DNA of 64,000 nucleotides from JAAXHB01 sp965221635. Lineage in GTDB: Bacteria > Actinomycetota > Acidimicrobiia > Acidimicrobiales > Aldehydirespiratoraceae. Position numbers and translations under genes: made by a program. Below are positions 8,644 to 17,730 of this stretch, piece after piece. Within the stretch, counting starts at the first letter, position 1. The number at the start of each line of letters is the position of its first letter. The stretch is taken from NCBI GenBank assembly GCA_965221635.1, contig OZ244902.1, forward strand, positions 1,984,001-2,048,000, written 5' to 3'. The notes beneath the pieces are model-generated. The model saw nothing but the letters and a program-made list of their open reading frames with translations, did no database searches and was not told where the DNA came from.

Positions 8644-9838
8644 CGGCGCCTCCGGTGCTTGCCTCGCCGGCGGGGGGTGTTGCGGCGGCGAAATCGGCGC
8701 GCAGCGATTCGATCGACAGGCCCACCTCGGTCACGGTTCGCTCGAAGCTCTCCCAATGGGCGTTCAGCACCCGCACCGCCCCGCCCGCCGCGGCGTGGCG
8801 CATGCCCCGCTCGCCCGGCACGAAGATCTCGTCCACACCGGGTCGCCGTCGGGCGCCTTTGAGGTCGGCGATGTACCCGTCGGTCTTGGCGCGCACATCG
8901 TTTGGGTTCATCCAGTGCGACGGGTCGATCACCACTATCGCGGCGCCGCCTGTGAGCGCCTCGTCGCGGGGTTCCAGCCAGTACGACGGCGGTCCCGGGA
9001 TTTGTGGCGAGGTGCGAGCGCCGGGAGTCATCAGCGAGGCCAGCATCTCGGTGATCACGTTGAACGCGTACAGCCTCGGCGACGAGAACACCGTGGCGGC
9101 CCGGCAATCCGACACCCTCCCGTACTGCTCCATGCGCACGAAGTAAGGGGCCGGGTCGTCGCTGAGCTCGCCGGTGTCGGGATCCACCAGGAACTCGCCG
9201 TGCAGGCGCCTGCCCGCGAAGTACGCCTCGGACAGGTCGCCGTCGTGGACTTCGATCGTTTGGGTGTCGCACAACAACGCAGGCAGCGGATCGGCATCGG
9301 CGTTGGGGGCCCCTGCGGGGATGCCGGCGCACAGCGGCGCGCCGGAGAGCTTGTTCTCCATTGCGCCCCAGGGCGAAACCAGCGGCAGGCTGTTGTTGGT
9401 GGCAATCGCGAAGCACCCGGCGTCGGTGGCTCGCCTCACGTAGTACCCGAACGCCCCGGCGTCGTTGAAGTCCCGGCACATTCCGAAAGCCATTCCGGTG
9501 CTGCGGGCCTTGGCGATCGCCGCGTCGGTGGTGATCGTGAAAGCCCACTGGCCCGAGGATCTGTGGGCGTCCACCAGCACCCAGCTCGGCCCTTGCGCCA
9601 CCACCTCGGGCACTGCTCCAAGGTCGAGCGTGCCCGCCTTGGCGAGCAGCACCGGTATTTCGAACACTCCAAGGCCCTGGGTGAGTTTGCCCATCCGGTC
9701 GCCGTAGGACACCGCCTCGGCCATGATCTCGGCGTGGTCGGGGGATGCGCCCAACGCCAGCATCACCCGCTCGTAACAGAACCTCAAGAAGTCGGGATCC
9801 TCAAGGCGTGACAGGCCCGACTCGGCCGATTCGGTCAC
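8633..9838 (-). CDS. Ldh2/MDH2-family NAD(P)-dependent oxidoreductase
   Basis: A 401-residue member of the malate/L-lactate/ureidoglycolate dehydrogenase family, whose relatives also include imine reductases such as the DpkA type. Family signs are GxxSHG-like N-terminal elements, the conserved FGMCRDFNDAGAFGYYVRRA helix, ATNNSLPLVSPWGAMENKLSGAPL, and the C-terminal VDEIFVPGERG motif. Start is GTG. It is transcribed just ahead of, and overlapping, the NicX-like gene, so both probably act on one pathway. An alpha-keto/hydroxy acid or cyclic imine substrate is only inference. Confidence 0.82.
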   Translation of the reverse strand: MTESAESGLSRLEDPDFLRFCYERVMLALGASPDHAEIMAEAVSYGDRMGKLTQGLGVFEIPVLLAKAGTLDLGAVPEVVAQGPSWVLVDAHRSSGQWAFTITTDAAIAKARSTGMAFGMCRDFNDAGAFGYYVRRATDAGCFAIATNNSLPLVSPWGAMENKLSGAPLCAGIPAGAPNADADPLPALLCDTQTIEVHDGDLSEAYFAGRRLHGEFLVDPDTGELSDDPAPYFVRMEQYGRVSDCRAATVFSSPRLYAFNVITEMLASLMTPGARTSPQIPGPPSYWLEPRDEALTGGAAIVVIDPSHWMNPNDVRAKTDGYIADLKGARRRPGVDEIFVPGERGMRHAAAGGAVRVLNAHWESFERTVTEVGLSIESLRADFAAATPPAGEASTGGADAG

Positions 9839-9923
9839 GGCACACCCCCTCGCACTCGTTTGCTCACAGGTCGTCGTTGGGCGCCTGGCACTTTTGGATC
9901 CGCTGGGATGCCGGGACGTCCGG

Positions 9924-10886
9924 TCAGTCGCGGCAGGCCACGCCGGGCAGCACGCACAACATTTCGTACACCAGGTTCGCCGCCACCAGCGACGTCATTT
10001 GCGACACGTCGTAGATCGGCGCCACCTCCACCAGGTCACATCCCACAATGTCGAGACCACGACATCCCCGGATGATCTCCAAGGCCTGGCTGGTGGTGAG
10101 CCCTCCCACCTCGGGGGTGCCGGTGCCCGGCGCAAAGGCAGGGTCGAGGCCGTCAATGTCGAAGCTGATGTACACCGGCCCGCCGGCCACCTGTTCTCGC
10201 ACCTCGGCCATGAGCGGTGTCAGCGAGCGGTGCCAACATTCCTCCACTTGCACCACCCGGAATCCCTGTTCGCGTGACCAGTCGAAGTCGTCCGCCGCGT
10301 AGCCGGTGCCCCGCACGCCGATCTGCACCACCCGCGCAGGGTCGAGCAGTCCCTCCTCGGTGGCTCTGCGAAACGGGGTGCCATGGGCGATCCGCTCGCC
10401 GAACATCTCGTCGTTGATGTCGGTGTGCGCGTCCACGTGTACCAGGCCCACCGGGCCGTGACGGTCGCGCATGGCTCGCAGGATCGGCAACACGATGGTG
10501 TGGTCGCCCCCCAAAGCGGCGGTGATCACCCCGTGGGCAAGCAGCCCGGCGAAGTGCGCTTCGATGCGGGCCACCGAGTCGGCCAGGTTGTAAGGGTTCG
10601 TGGCCACATCTCCGGTGTCGTCGATTCTCAGGCTGTCGAAGGGAGCGGCACGGGTGGCCATGTTGTAGGGCCGAAGCAGCACCGACTCGTCTCGGATCCC
10701 GCGAGGCCCAAAGCGCGCCCCGGGCCGGTTCGAGGTGCCGATGTCGAAAGGCACACCCACCACCGCCACGTCCAGATCGGCGGGGGGTGTGCGCCCCGGC
10801 AGTCGCATGAACGTGGCAATCCCCGCGAATCGGGGCATGTCGTTGCCGCCGAGTGGTTGAGGGAACTGCGCCCCGTCCGCTGCCAT
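9924..10886 (-). CDS. Ureohydrolase, guanidinobutyrase-like (GbuA/agmatinase family)
   Basis: A binuclear-metal ureohydrolase of 320 residues. Metal ligands are visible: GGDH with His129, DAHTD with Asp152/His154/Asp156, and SFDIDG with Asp243/Asp245. The N-terminal GGNDMPRFAGIAT, the RPYNMAT segment and the QVEECWHRSLTPL block resemble Pseudomonas GbuA, which splits 4-guanidinobutyrate into urea and 4-aminobutyrate, more than SpeB agmatinase. The class III aminotransferase downstream could consume the amino acid formed. Newer work shows some members act on other guanidino compounds, so the substrate is not certain. Confidence 0.85.
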   Translation of the reverse strand: MAADGAQFPQPLGGNDMPRFAGIATFMRLPGRTPPADLDVAVVGVPFDIGTSNRPGARFGPRGIRDESVLLRPYNMATRAAPFDSLRIDDTGDVATNPYNLADSVARIEAHFAGLLAHGVITAALGGDHTIVLPILRAMRDRHGPVGLVHVDAHTDINDEMFGERIAHGTPFRRATEEGLLDPARVVQIGVRGTGYAADDFDWSREQGFRVVQVEECWHRSLTPLMAEVREQVAGGPVYISFDIDGLDPAFAPGTGTPEVGGLTTSQALEIIRGCRGLDIVGCDLVEVAPIYDVSQMTSLVAANLVYEMLCVLPGVACRD

Positions 10887-10895
10887 GGCGAAACC

Positions 10896-12143
10896 CTAGG
10901 TTGGCCCGGACGAGCCGGAGACGGCCGAAACCATGCGGTCGATCAAGGTGTCGAGCACCTTCGTGGTGGTGCCGTAGTTGAGCCGCACGTGCCCGGCGCC
11001 TTCGGGGCCGAACGCGGTGCCTTCCTTGAGGGCCATGCGCGCCCGCTTGAGCAGAGCCTTCGACGGCGAATCGCCCAGTCCGCATTCCGACAGGTCAAGC
11101 CACGCCAAGAACGTGGAGTCGGGCCGGCGGAACCTCACCTGCGGGGCCTCTTCGGCGAGGCGGGCCGCCAGGTGGTCGCGCAGCGCGGCCAGGCGCACCA
11201 CCAGCTCGTCGGCCCATTGCTCGGCCTCGGGCTCGGTCCAGGCAGCCACCGCGGCATCGGCGCCGGTGCGCGAGGCGTGCCCCAGCAGCAGCGGCGGATG
11301 AGCGGCCATCACCCGCTCGGCGAGGGCCTCGTCTCCGAAGGAGATCACCGCGCAGCGCAACCCCGACATGGCGAACGTCTTCGCCGGGGAGGTCACCGTC
11401 ACCACCCGGCTCGCGGCGCCCGGGATCGCCGCCATCGGCGTGAACCGCTGGGGGGCGAACACCATGTCCGCGTGGATCTCGTCGGACACGATGTGAAAGT
11501 CGAATTCGTGGGCCAGTTCCACTACTCGTGTCATGGTGGCGGGGTCGGGAACCCAGCCGGTGGGGTTGTGCGGATTGCACCACAACAACACCTTTGGCGG
11601 CCCCTGGCCCGGCACCCGTTCACCCCGGGCCGATCGGGCGTGGGCGGCTTCGAGGTGCGCCCGCAGGTCGTCCGCATCGAAATGCCAGCGAAGATCGGCG
11701 CCGCGGCGAAGCGCGCAGTTCTGCTGGGCGCGGTGCGATTCGGGACAGATCCGCCAGAAAACGTCGTAAATCGGCGGCGTGAGGATCACCGCCTCGCCGG
11801 GTGCGGCCAGGGCGGTGACCGCGGCGGTAACCCCGGCAAGGGCGTCCACGCAGGTGTGGGTGAGCAACGGATCGGGTTGGTGCCCGTAGCGGCGTTTTGA
11901 CCACCCGGCGAACGCCTCGGCCACTTCGATGTCACGCCCGTGGTAACCGAAATCGGCTTCGGCCACGGTGGCCGCCAGCGCCGAGGTGATCGCGTCCGGT
12001 GGCCGGTAGTCGTGCTCGGCGATCCACGCGGGGATCACATCGGCGCCGTACTCGCGCCACTTGCGGTTGTTCAGGCGCCTCCGCGCGTAGGGATCCACAT
12101 GCGAGAAGTAGCGGTCCATCACAGGGTCGGGGTGGTTGCGCAC
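10896..12143 (-). CDS. MalY/PatB-type aminotransferase-like C-S lyase
   Basis: Class I/II PLP enzyme of 415 residues. N-terminal features such as RxxNRKWREYG, IPAWIAEHDY and FGYHGRD match the MalY/PatB branch, which cleaves cystathionine or other cysteine conjugates. NPHNPTG, SDEIHAD and SPAKTFAMSGLRCA (PLP lysine) are clear. GTG start with GGAGG eight bases upstream. It is the first gene of the co-directional catabolic block, with only nine bases before the ureohydrolase. It could act as a lyase or as a broad aminotransferase; I favour the lyase subfamily on the N-terminal motifs. Confidence 0.85.
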   Translation of the reverse strand: MRNHPDPVMDRYFSHVDPYARRRLNNRKWREYGADVIPAWIAEHDYRPPDAITSALAATVAEADFGYHGRDIEVAEAFAGWSKRRYGHQPDPLLTHTCVDALAGVTAAVTALAAPGEAVILTPPIYDVFWRICPESHRAQQNCALRRGADLRWHFDADDLRAHLEAAHARSARGERVPGQGPPKVLLWCNPHNPTGWVPDPATMTRVVELAHEFDFHIVSDEIHADMVFAPQRFTPMAAIPGAASRVVTVTSPAKTFAMSGLRCAVISFGDEALAERVMAAHPPLLLGHASRTGADAAVAAWTEPEAEQWADELVVRLAALRDHLAARLAEEAPQVRFRRPDSTFLAWLDLSECGLGDSPSKALLKRARMALKEGTAFGPEGAGHVRLNYGTTTKVLDTLIDRMVSAVSGSSGPT

Positions 12144-12259
12144 TGCTCACACCTCCAGACGGATCGACGCCGGGTTGGTGAAGAGACGCGAAGCGTGGCC
12201 GCCGCCACCGCGGGAAAGTCCCGTCGCCAAATTTGGGCTGTTTGGAACTGTGGTCACGG

Positions 12260-13174
12260 CTAGGCGCTGAGCCCTGTGTTCACGATGGGCGTGGTTTGCT
12301 GTTCGCTTGTGAGCACCACGAGCAGGTTGGCCACCAACGCGGATTTGCGGTCCTGGTCGAGTTCCACCACCGACCGCTGCGACAGCAACTCGAGTGCTTC
12401 CTCCACCATTCCCACTGCGCCCTCCACGATGGCGCGCCTCGCGGCCACCACCGCGGCGGCTTGCTGGCGGCGCAGCATCGCCTCGGCGATCTCGGTGGCG
12501 TAGGCCAGATGGTTGAGGCGGGTTTCGATCACCTCCACACCGGCACGGGCGAGGCGATCCTGCACCTCCACCCGCAGCGTTTCGGCCACCTTGTCCGGAT
12601 CGGCCCGCAGCGACACACGGTCGCCCTCGAAGTCGTCGTAGGGGTACTGCGTGCCGAGATGACGGATCGCGGTTTCGCTTTGCACGTGAACGAAGTCCTC
12701 GAAGTCGTCCACCTCGAACACCGCCCTGGCGGTGTCCACCACCCGCCAAACCACCACCGCCGATATCTCGATGGGGTTGCCCTCGGCGTCGTTCACCTTG
12801 GAAACGCTGGTGGTGAAGTTGTGAACCCGCATCGAGATCTTGCGCGACTCCAGGCGGGTGAACGGGTTGGCCCAATGCCAGCCGGGCTCGTCGGTGGTGC
12901 CGCGGTAGCGGCCGAACATGATCAACACCAGAGCCTCGTTGGGTTGCACCAGGTAATGCCCGGCCAGTGACAACCACACGATCACGTTCAGCACCGAGAA
13001 CACCACACCCCACGCCAGCCACGGCGGCAACACGAGAACGGCGATCAGGGTCACCACCACCGCGGCCGGCACGATCATGATCATCGCCAGGCCCGAGCGG
13101 GTGTTCGCCTCACGGGTGGTCACGGCAGCCCTGTCGGCACTTGGGGGCGCAGGCGTTTCATCTGATGAGTTCAT
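12260..13174 (-). CDS. SPFH-domain (stomatin/prohibitin-like) membrane protein
   Basis: A 304-residue protein with two adjacent hydrophobic helices (about residues 28-75) followed by an SPFH/band-7 domain starting LVQPNEALVLIMFGRYRGT, and a C-terminal helical region rich in Ala/Glu typical of the family's oligomerising coiled coil (LRRQQAAAVVAARRAIVEGA). The domain probably faces the cytoplasm and organises membrane microdomains. I chose the ATG before NSSDETP because the longer frame has no SPFH homology and overlaps the divergent gene. A 57-base shared upstream region separates it from the LLM oxidoreductase. Confidence 0.88.
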   Translation of the reverse strand: MNSSDETPAPPSADRAAVTTREANTRSGLAMIMIVPAAVVVTLIAVLVLPPWLAWGVVFSVLNVIVWLSLAGHYLVQPNEALVLIMFGRYRGTTDEPGWHWANPFTRLESRKISMRVHNFTTSVSKVNDAEGNPIEISAVVVWRVVDTARAVFEVDDFEDFVHVQSETAIRHLGTQYPYDDFEGDRVSLRADPDKVAETLRVEVQDRLARAGVEVIETRLNHLAYATEIAEAMLRRQQAAAVVAARRAIVEGAVGMVEEALELLSQRSVVELDQDRKSALVANLLVVLTSEQQTTPIVNTGLSA

Positions 13175-13231
13175 GTGCCAATCATGCCACCGTCGCCGGG
13201 CGTTCTCGATGCGTTCGTAGCATTGGGCGCC

Positions 13232-14104
13232 ATGAAGTTCGGAATCACCTTCGCCAACACAGGGCCCTTCGTAACCGGGGAGGGCGCGGCGCTGCTCGGC
13301 CGCAGCGCGGAAGCCGCAGGGTTCGATTCGGTGTGGACGGTGGAACACGTGATCTACCCCGAGGGATACGAGTCCACCTACCCGTACGCGCCCGACGGGA
13401 AGATGCCCGGCACCGGCACCAACCCGATCCCCGATCCGCTCACATGGCTGGCTTACGTTGCCGCGGTCACCTCCGAGCTGCGCCTCGCCACCGGCATTTC
13501 GCTGCTGCCGGAGCGTCACCCTCTCACCTTCGCCAAGGAGGTGGCCACCGTTGACGTGCTCTCGGGTGGACGGGTGACCTTGGGGGTGGGGATCGGCTGG
13601 CTGCGTGAGGAGTTCGATGCGCTTGACGTGCCCTGGCCGCGCCGTGGCGCCCGCACCGAGGAGTACATGGAGGTGATGCGCAAGGTGTGGGCACAAGACG
13701 ACGTCACCTTCGACGGCGAGTTCGTGTCGTTCAAGCGGGCCTCGTCCAACCCGAAGCCGCCCGCAGGTCGGGTGCCCATTCACATAGGCGGCCACAGCGA
13801 AGCCGCAGCCAAGCGCGCCGGTCGCGTGGGGGACGGCTTTTTCCTCGCCGGGGGCGACATGGCAGCTCTGATCGAAATCACCAGGGCCACCGCAGCCGAC
13901 GCAGGTCGCGACCCGGCCGATGTGGAGATCACCGTCCTTCATCTCGGCTTGCTCAAGGGCGACCCCGCGGAGGCCGTGGAGGAGGCCCGATCCTGGGGGG
14001 TGGATCGCCTGGTGGTGCCTGCGTTCTTGTACTTCCGTCACACCGAGAAGCGCATAACCGCCTTCGGGGAGTCCGTCATCGCGCAAATGTCAAGCTCCGC
14101 CTAA
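13232..14104 (+). CDS. LLM-class, probably F420-dependent oxidoreductase
   Basis: A luciferase-like monooxygenase-fold protein of 290 residues. It has the MKFGITFANTG first strand, GFDSVWTVEHV, the ERHPLTFAKEVATVDVLSGGRVTLGVGIGW core, and PIHIGGHSEAAAKRAGRVGDG near the C-terminus, typical of actinobacterial F420-dependent subfamilies. The ATG at the MKFG motif is the natural start. The cofactor is inferred from subfamily; FMN cannot be excluded. It is divergent from the SPFH gene and convergent with ppx. The substrate is unknown. Confidence 0.87.
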   Translation: MKFGITFANTGPFVTGEGAALLGRSAEAAGFDSVWTVEHVIYPEGYESTYPYAPDGKMPGTGTNPIPDPLTWLAYVAAVTSELRLATGISLLPERHPLTFAKEVATVDVLSGGRVTLGVGIGWLREEFDALDVPWPRRGARTEEYMEVMRKVWAQDDVTFDGEFVSFKRASSNPKPPAGRVPIHIGGHSEAAAKRAGRVGDGFFLAGGDMAALIEITRATAADAGRDPADVEITVLHLGLLKGDPAEAVEEARSWGVDRLVVPAFLYFRHTEKRITAFGESVIAQMSSSA

Positions 14105-14107
14105 CCC

Positions 14108-14133
14108 GCGCCGCGTGGCCTGGGCCGCGGCGC
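14108..14133. terminator. Hairpin after LLM oxidoreductase gene
   Basis: GCGCCGCG and CGCGGCGC form a perfect 8-bp stem with a 10-base loop, starting three bases after the stop codon and ahead of the convergent ppx gene. No U-run is present, as is frequent for high-GC actinobacterial terminators. Confidence 0.5.
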
Positions 14134-14231
14134 ACCGGCTGCGATGTCGCGGCGGCCGGTGGGTGTTGGCGGACCGGGGTCGTCGAGCCTCTGATGGCGG
14201 GCTTGATCCGGCTGGTGGCACCAAGCCGCGG

Positions 14232-15827
14232 TCAGTCCTGGATCGGCATCCTGTTTTGGGTGGCATCCGCGTCAACGGCGCGGAACTCCACGTCACGCTC
14301 CAGCGCCTTGGCCAGGAGGTTCACGCTGCGCCGAGCGGTGAACAACTCGATGCCCACGTCGGCTTCTTCGGTGCGCACCACCTCCACAACCACCCCGGTC
14401 GCCGAGCTGGTGGCATGAACGCGCTGCACGGCGTGCCGGTAGGTGCGATCCAGCGCAATTCCCACCCGCAGCAGCCCGGCGAGCACCTCAACCCGGCGAC
14501 GGTCGGGTCCCGCCAGCGCAGACCATTCGGGGTGCGACGCCGACGGTTCGGCCTTGCGGTGATAGCGCGCCACCAGGGCGACGATCTCCAGTTCGTTCTC
14601 GGTGAACCCCGAGAGGTGTTCGCTGTGGCGGATCAGGTAGTAGGAGTGTTTGTGGTGCGCCGAGTGGGCCACGAAACGACCGATGTTGTGCAACAACCCG
14701 GCGGCTTCGAGCATTTCTCGGTCGGGTTCGCCCAGGCCGTGAACCTCGCTGGTGGCGTCGAAGAGTTCCAGGGCCAGGTCGGTGGTGTGCTCGGCGTGGC
14801 CGATGTCCTCGTTGCAGCTCTTGGCCAGGGCCAGGGCGCTTGACCGGCGCAGGTCGCTGAGGTGGTGCAAACCTCCCGCCGGGGTCTCGGCGAGCCGGTT
14901 GAACCGGTCGATCAGCAAGCCCTCGCGCAGCGCCCCAATTGACACCACCATCTCGGTGATCTCCAACGCCTTGAACAGTTCGCGCAACAGCAGGCAACCG
15001 GCCACGATCACGTCCACCCGTCCCGCTTCCAGGCCAGGCATCTCGGCCCGTTCGCCGGGCCGTTTGCGTGCCACCAAACCCGCGGTCACCTCGTCGAGTT
15101 CGGCTCTGGTGATCTTGGCGTTGTCCATCGATCGCTGCGGCGCGCTGCGTCGACGCAGGCCGCACATGGCCGCCAGCGCGGCGATCGTTCCCGAGCATCC
15201 CACCGCGGTGTCGAAGCCAACCTCGTGAACCTCCGACGCCACCGGCGCGATGAACGACTTCACGTGGCGGCGGCAAGCCTTCACCGCTCCCGATTTGATC
15301 ACCCCTTTGGGGAAGAACCGGTCGGTGAGGCGTATGTGACCCAGTTTCACGCTGCGGGCCAGAACGGGATCGGTGCCGGTGGCCGCTATCACCTCGGTGG
15401 AGCCCCCGCCGATGTCGATCACCAGGTGGGGGCTTCCGGCCACCGCCACCGCGCTCAGCGCGCCCAGATGAATCAGCCTGGCCTCCTCAACCCCGGAGAT
15501 CACCTCCACCGACACCTTGGCCTCACGGGCGGCCCGCCGCAGCAAGGTCGCCGCGTTGTCGGCTTCGCGCACGGCGCTGGTGCCCACCGCCACCACTTTG
15601 GCGTCGTAACCGTCGGCGATGTGGCGACATTCAACCAGCGCCGCCACGGCCCGGTCGATGGCATCGTCCTCAAGCACGCGCATGTCGCCGCCACCGGCGC
15701 CGAGGCGCACAGGCATGCGCTCACGCGCCAGGATTTTGGGCGAGCCGCCCGCCACGGGTGCGGCGATCACCATGTGGATCGAGTTGGTGCCAACGTCAAT
15801 CGCGGCCAGCGTTGCGGTCGTTGTCAA
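14232..15827 (-). CDS. ppx: Exopolyphosphatase / guanosine pentaphosphatase (Ppx/GppA family)
   Basis: Hydrolyses terminal phosphate from polyphosphate or pppGpp. The 531-residue protein begins AAIDVGTNSIHMVIA (ASKHA fold phosphate loop) and has LVIDIGGGSTEVI and SIGALREGLL, then a C-terminal HD-like helical domain (LLHNIGRFVAHSAHHKHSYYLI) as in longer Ppx enzymes. The TTG start is supported by AGGAG eight bases upstream. It stands alone on the reverse strand, so whether poly-P or pppGpp is the main substrate is open. Confidence 0.9.
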   Translation of the reverse strand: MTTTATLAAIDVGTNSIHMVIAAPVAGGSPKILARERMPVRLGAGGGDMRVLEDDAIDRAVAALVECRHIADGYDAKVVAVGTSAVREADNAATLLRRAAREAKVSVEVISGVEEARLIHLGALSAVAVAGSPHLVIDIGGGSTEVIAATGTDPVLARSVKLGHIRLTDRFFPKGVIKSGAVKACRRHVKSFIAPVASEVHEVGFDTAVGCSGTIAALAAMCGLRRRSAPQRSMDNAKITRAELDEVTAGLVARKRPGERAEMPGLEAGRVDVIVAGCLLLRELFKALEITEMVVSIGALREGLLIDRFNRLAETPAGGLHHLSDLRRSSALALAKSCNEDIGHAEHTTDLALELFDATSEVHGLGEPDREMLEAAGLLHNIGRFVAHSAHHKHSYYLIRHSEHLSGFTENELEIVALVARYHRKAEPSASHPEWSALAGPDRRRVEVLAGLLRVGIALDRTYRHAVQRVHATSSATGVVVEVVRTEEADVGIELFTARRSVNLLAKALERDVEFRAVDADATQNRMPIQD

Positions 15828-15906
15828 GTGCAGGCTCCTTGTGCGGATGTGGCCGCGCCCTGATCCTGTGGCACTGTCGGTGCTGTGCGCGCGGCGGGTC
15901 GTGGGG

Positions 15907-17076
15907 TCAGGTCGGGTCGAAGCGGGCGTCCCGATCCCGCAGTTGCGGAAGGGACTCGCATCCGAGTTGATGCATCACGGTGCGCAGCTCGTCGTCGAGG
16001 ATCGAACCCACGTGATCCACGCCTCTGGGGCCGAACGCGCCGAGTCCGTACATGAACGCCCTGCCGGCGAACGCGAAATCGGCGCCCAGTGCCAGGGCTC
16101 TGGCCACGTCGAGTCCGCTGCGGATGCCGCTGTCGAACAGAACCGGCACGTCAACGGCAGCAACCACCGCGCCCAGCGCGGTTATGGCGGCTGGGGCTGC
16201 GTCGAACTGGCGGCCGCCGTGGTTGGACACGATCACCCCGTCCGCGCCCAAGTCCTCGCAGCGTCGGGCGTCGTCGGGATGCAGTATCCCCTTCACCACC
16301 AGCGGCCCGTGCCACTGCCGGCGCAACTCGGCCAGGTAGTCCCAGTCCAGGGTGCCGCCCATGCTGATGCCCACGAAACCGGCCATTTTGGCAAGGGTGG
16401 CACGGTCGATGTAGGTCTCAAGCGTGCGGAAGCGGGGCAGTCCGTTGCGCAGCACGGCCAGGCTCCACGCCGGTCTGCGCGCGGCCTGGTACAGCAGACG
16501 GGGGCCCACCCGCGGTGGCACCACGATTCGGGCCTTGGTTTGGCGTTCGCGTCGTGCCCGGGCGGGCACGTCGGCGGTCACCACCAACACGGTGAAGCCG
16601 GCGTTGCGCGCCCGGTCCACCAGATCGTCGCGCACTTCGGGGTCGCGTGGCGGATAAAGCTGGAACCAGCCCATGCCCTGGGCCAGGGGGCCCACCTCGG
16701 ACACCAGTCCGGTGCTCACTGTGCTGGCCACGTAGGGAAGCCTCATTCGTGCCGCGGCGGTGGCGAGAGCCTCATCCGCGCCCGGCCACACCAGGCCGGT
16801 GAGGCCCACCGGGGCGATGCCCACCGGAAGCGAGTAGCGCACCCCGAACAGTTCGGTGCCGGGGTCGGGTTCGATGGCGCCCTTGAGGTATCGGGGCGTG
16901 AACACCACCCGTGCGAGCGCGTCGGAGTTGCGACGCACCGTGGTCTCGGTGCCTTCGCCGCTGTCGAGAAACTCCCAGGCGAAGTGGGGGATCCGGCGTC
17001 GGGCCCGCCGTCGCAGGTCGGCCACGGTGGGGTACCGCGACATCGACGGCAGTCGCGCAGCCCCCGAGCGCGTCAT
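15907..17076 (-). CDS. FMN-dependent alpha-hydroxy acid dehydrogenase (LldD / glycolate oxidase family)
   Basis: A TIM-barrel flavoprotein of 389 residues that oxidises an L-2-hydroxy acid. Motifs include GIAPVGLTGLVWPGADEALATAAA, YPPRDPE, GGTLDWDYL, LVVKGILHPDDA and the active-site SNHGGRQFD (catalytic His), followed by DSGIRSGLDVARALALGA (FMN phosphate site). L-lactate, glycolate and mandelate dehydrogenases share these; the sequence alone does not choose. An alternative ATG 33 bases inside (MSRYPTVADL) is possible. It stands apart from its neighbours by gaps on both sides. Confidence 0.88.
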   Translation of the reverse strand: MTRSGAARLPSMSRYPTVADLRRRARRRIPHFAWEFLDSGEGTETTVRRNSDALARVVFTPRYLKGAIEPDPGTELFGVRYSLPVGIAPVGLTGLVWPGADEALATAAARMRLPYVASTVSTGLVSEVGPLAQGMGWFQLYPPRDPEVRDDLVDRARNAGFTVLVVTADVPARARRERQTKARIVVPPRVGPRLLYQAARRPAWSLAVLRNGLPRFRTLETYIDRATLAKMAGFVGISMGGTLDWDYLAELRRQWHGPLVVKGILHPDDARRCEDLGADGVIVSNHGGRQFDAAPAAITALGAVVAAVDVPVLFDSGIRSGLDVARALALGADFAFAGRAFMYGLGAFGPRGVDHVGSILDDELRTVMHQLGCESLPQLRDRDARFDPT

Positions 17077-17192
17077 CGTTGCGAGCGTAACGTCGAAGCC
17101 CTCTCAGCGTGGGCGCTGATCATCGACCACGCTTCGGCGAGTCTGCTTGTGTGCTGGGCAAGGGGTCTGCCTGGGCGTCGAGGCCTGGTCGG

Positions 17193-17240
17193 CGTGGCCG
17201 GGTTGTCGTGGCCCGGTCGTCGTGGCCCGGTTGTCGTGGC
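17193..17240. repeat. 14-nt tandem direct repeat, 3.4 units
   Basis: Units CGTGGCCGGGTTGT, CGTGGCCCGGTCGT and CGTGGCCCGGTTGT run head to tail and are followed by CGTGGC. The array lies in the 234-base gap between the VOC gene and the FMN dehydrogenase gene. It has the same 14-base period as the array at 7501. Confidence 0.8.
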
Positions 17241-17310
17241 AAAGGGTCTGCCCGCTTGGCGCAGGGCCTTGCAGACGTGCGAAGGGCCTGCCTGCGCAGC
17301 CAAGGCCGGG

Positions 17311-17679
17311 TCAGGCGGGCTGGTTGATCTCGATCAGGTTGCCCGCCGGATCCGAGAAGAACGCCTGGCGCCCGGTGGTGCCCTCAAGGCCCACAGGATC
17401 GCTCACGTCCACACCGCGGTTTCGCAGCGCCGTGACCGTTGCGTCTATGTCGTCCACTCCGAACGCCCAGTGCTGACCGTTGGGCGGCACCCAATCCTTC
17501 ACCTCGATCAGGTGAACCTCACCACCTCCGGGTGAGCGCAGCCAGCATCCTGCGAACGAGAAGTCCGGGCGGGGCAGCTTTCGCAGGCCGAGCACCTCGG
17601 TGTAGAACGGCTCGGCGGTGGTCACGTCGGCCACGTTGATCGAAACGTGATGAACGGGTCCGAGGTTTAGGTCGTCCAT
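17311..17679 (-). CDS. VOC (glyoxalase/bleomycin resistance-type) family protein
   Basis: A single-domain vicinal-oxygen-chelate protein of 122 residues. It starts VHHVSINVAD, has the second beta-alpha-beta unit beginning HWAFGVDDIDATVTALRNRG, and ends FFSDPAGNLIEINQ with the typical C-terminal Glu metal ligand; the His near the start would be the paired ligand. Members act as lyases, epimerases or ring-cleaving dioxygenases, or bind drugs, so function is open. The ATG before DDLNLGPVHH was chosen; a longer frame is not supported. Confidence 0.82.
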   Translation of the reverse strand: MDDLNLGPVHHVSINVADVTTAEPFYTEVLGLRKLPRPDFSFAGCWLRSPGGGEVHLIEVKDWVPPNGQHWAFGVDDIDATVTALRNRGVDVSDPVGLEGTTGRQAFFSDPAGNLIEINQPA

Positions 17680-17730
17680 GTCCGCCGATGGTAACGCAAG
17701 CCCGCTGCCCGCTCGGCTCCCGGCCACGAT

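Noticed and set aside
10383..11900. 505-codon forward open frame opposite the ureohydrolase and MalY-like genes
   Set aside because: Shadow of two genes with clear catalytic motifs.
12260..14086. Long 608-codon version of the SPFH gene
   Set aside because: The N-terminal 300 codons are antisense to the LLM oxidoreductase and carry no family features; the ATG at 13174 gives a normal SPFH protein.
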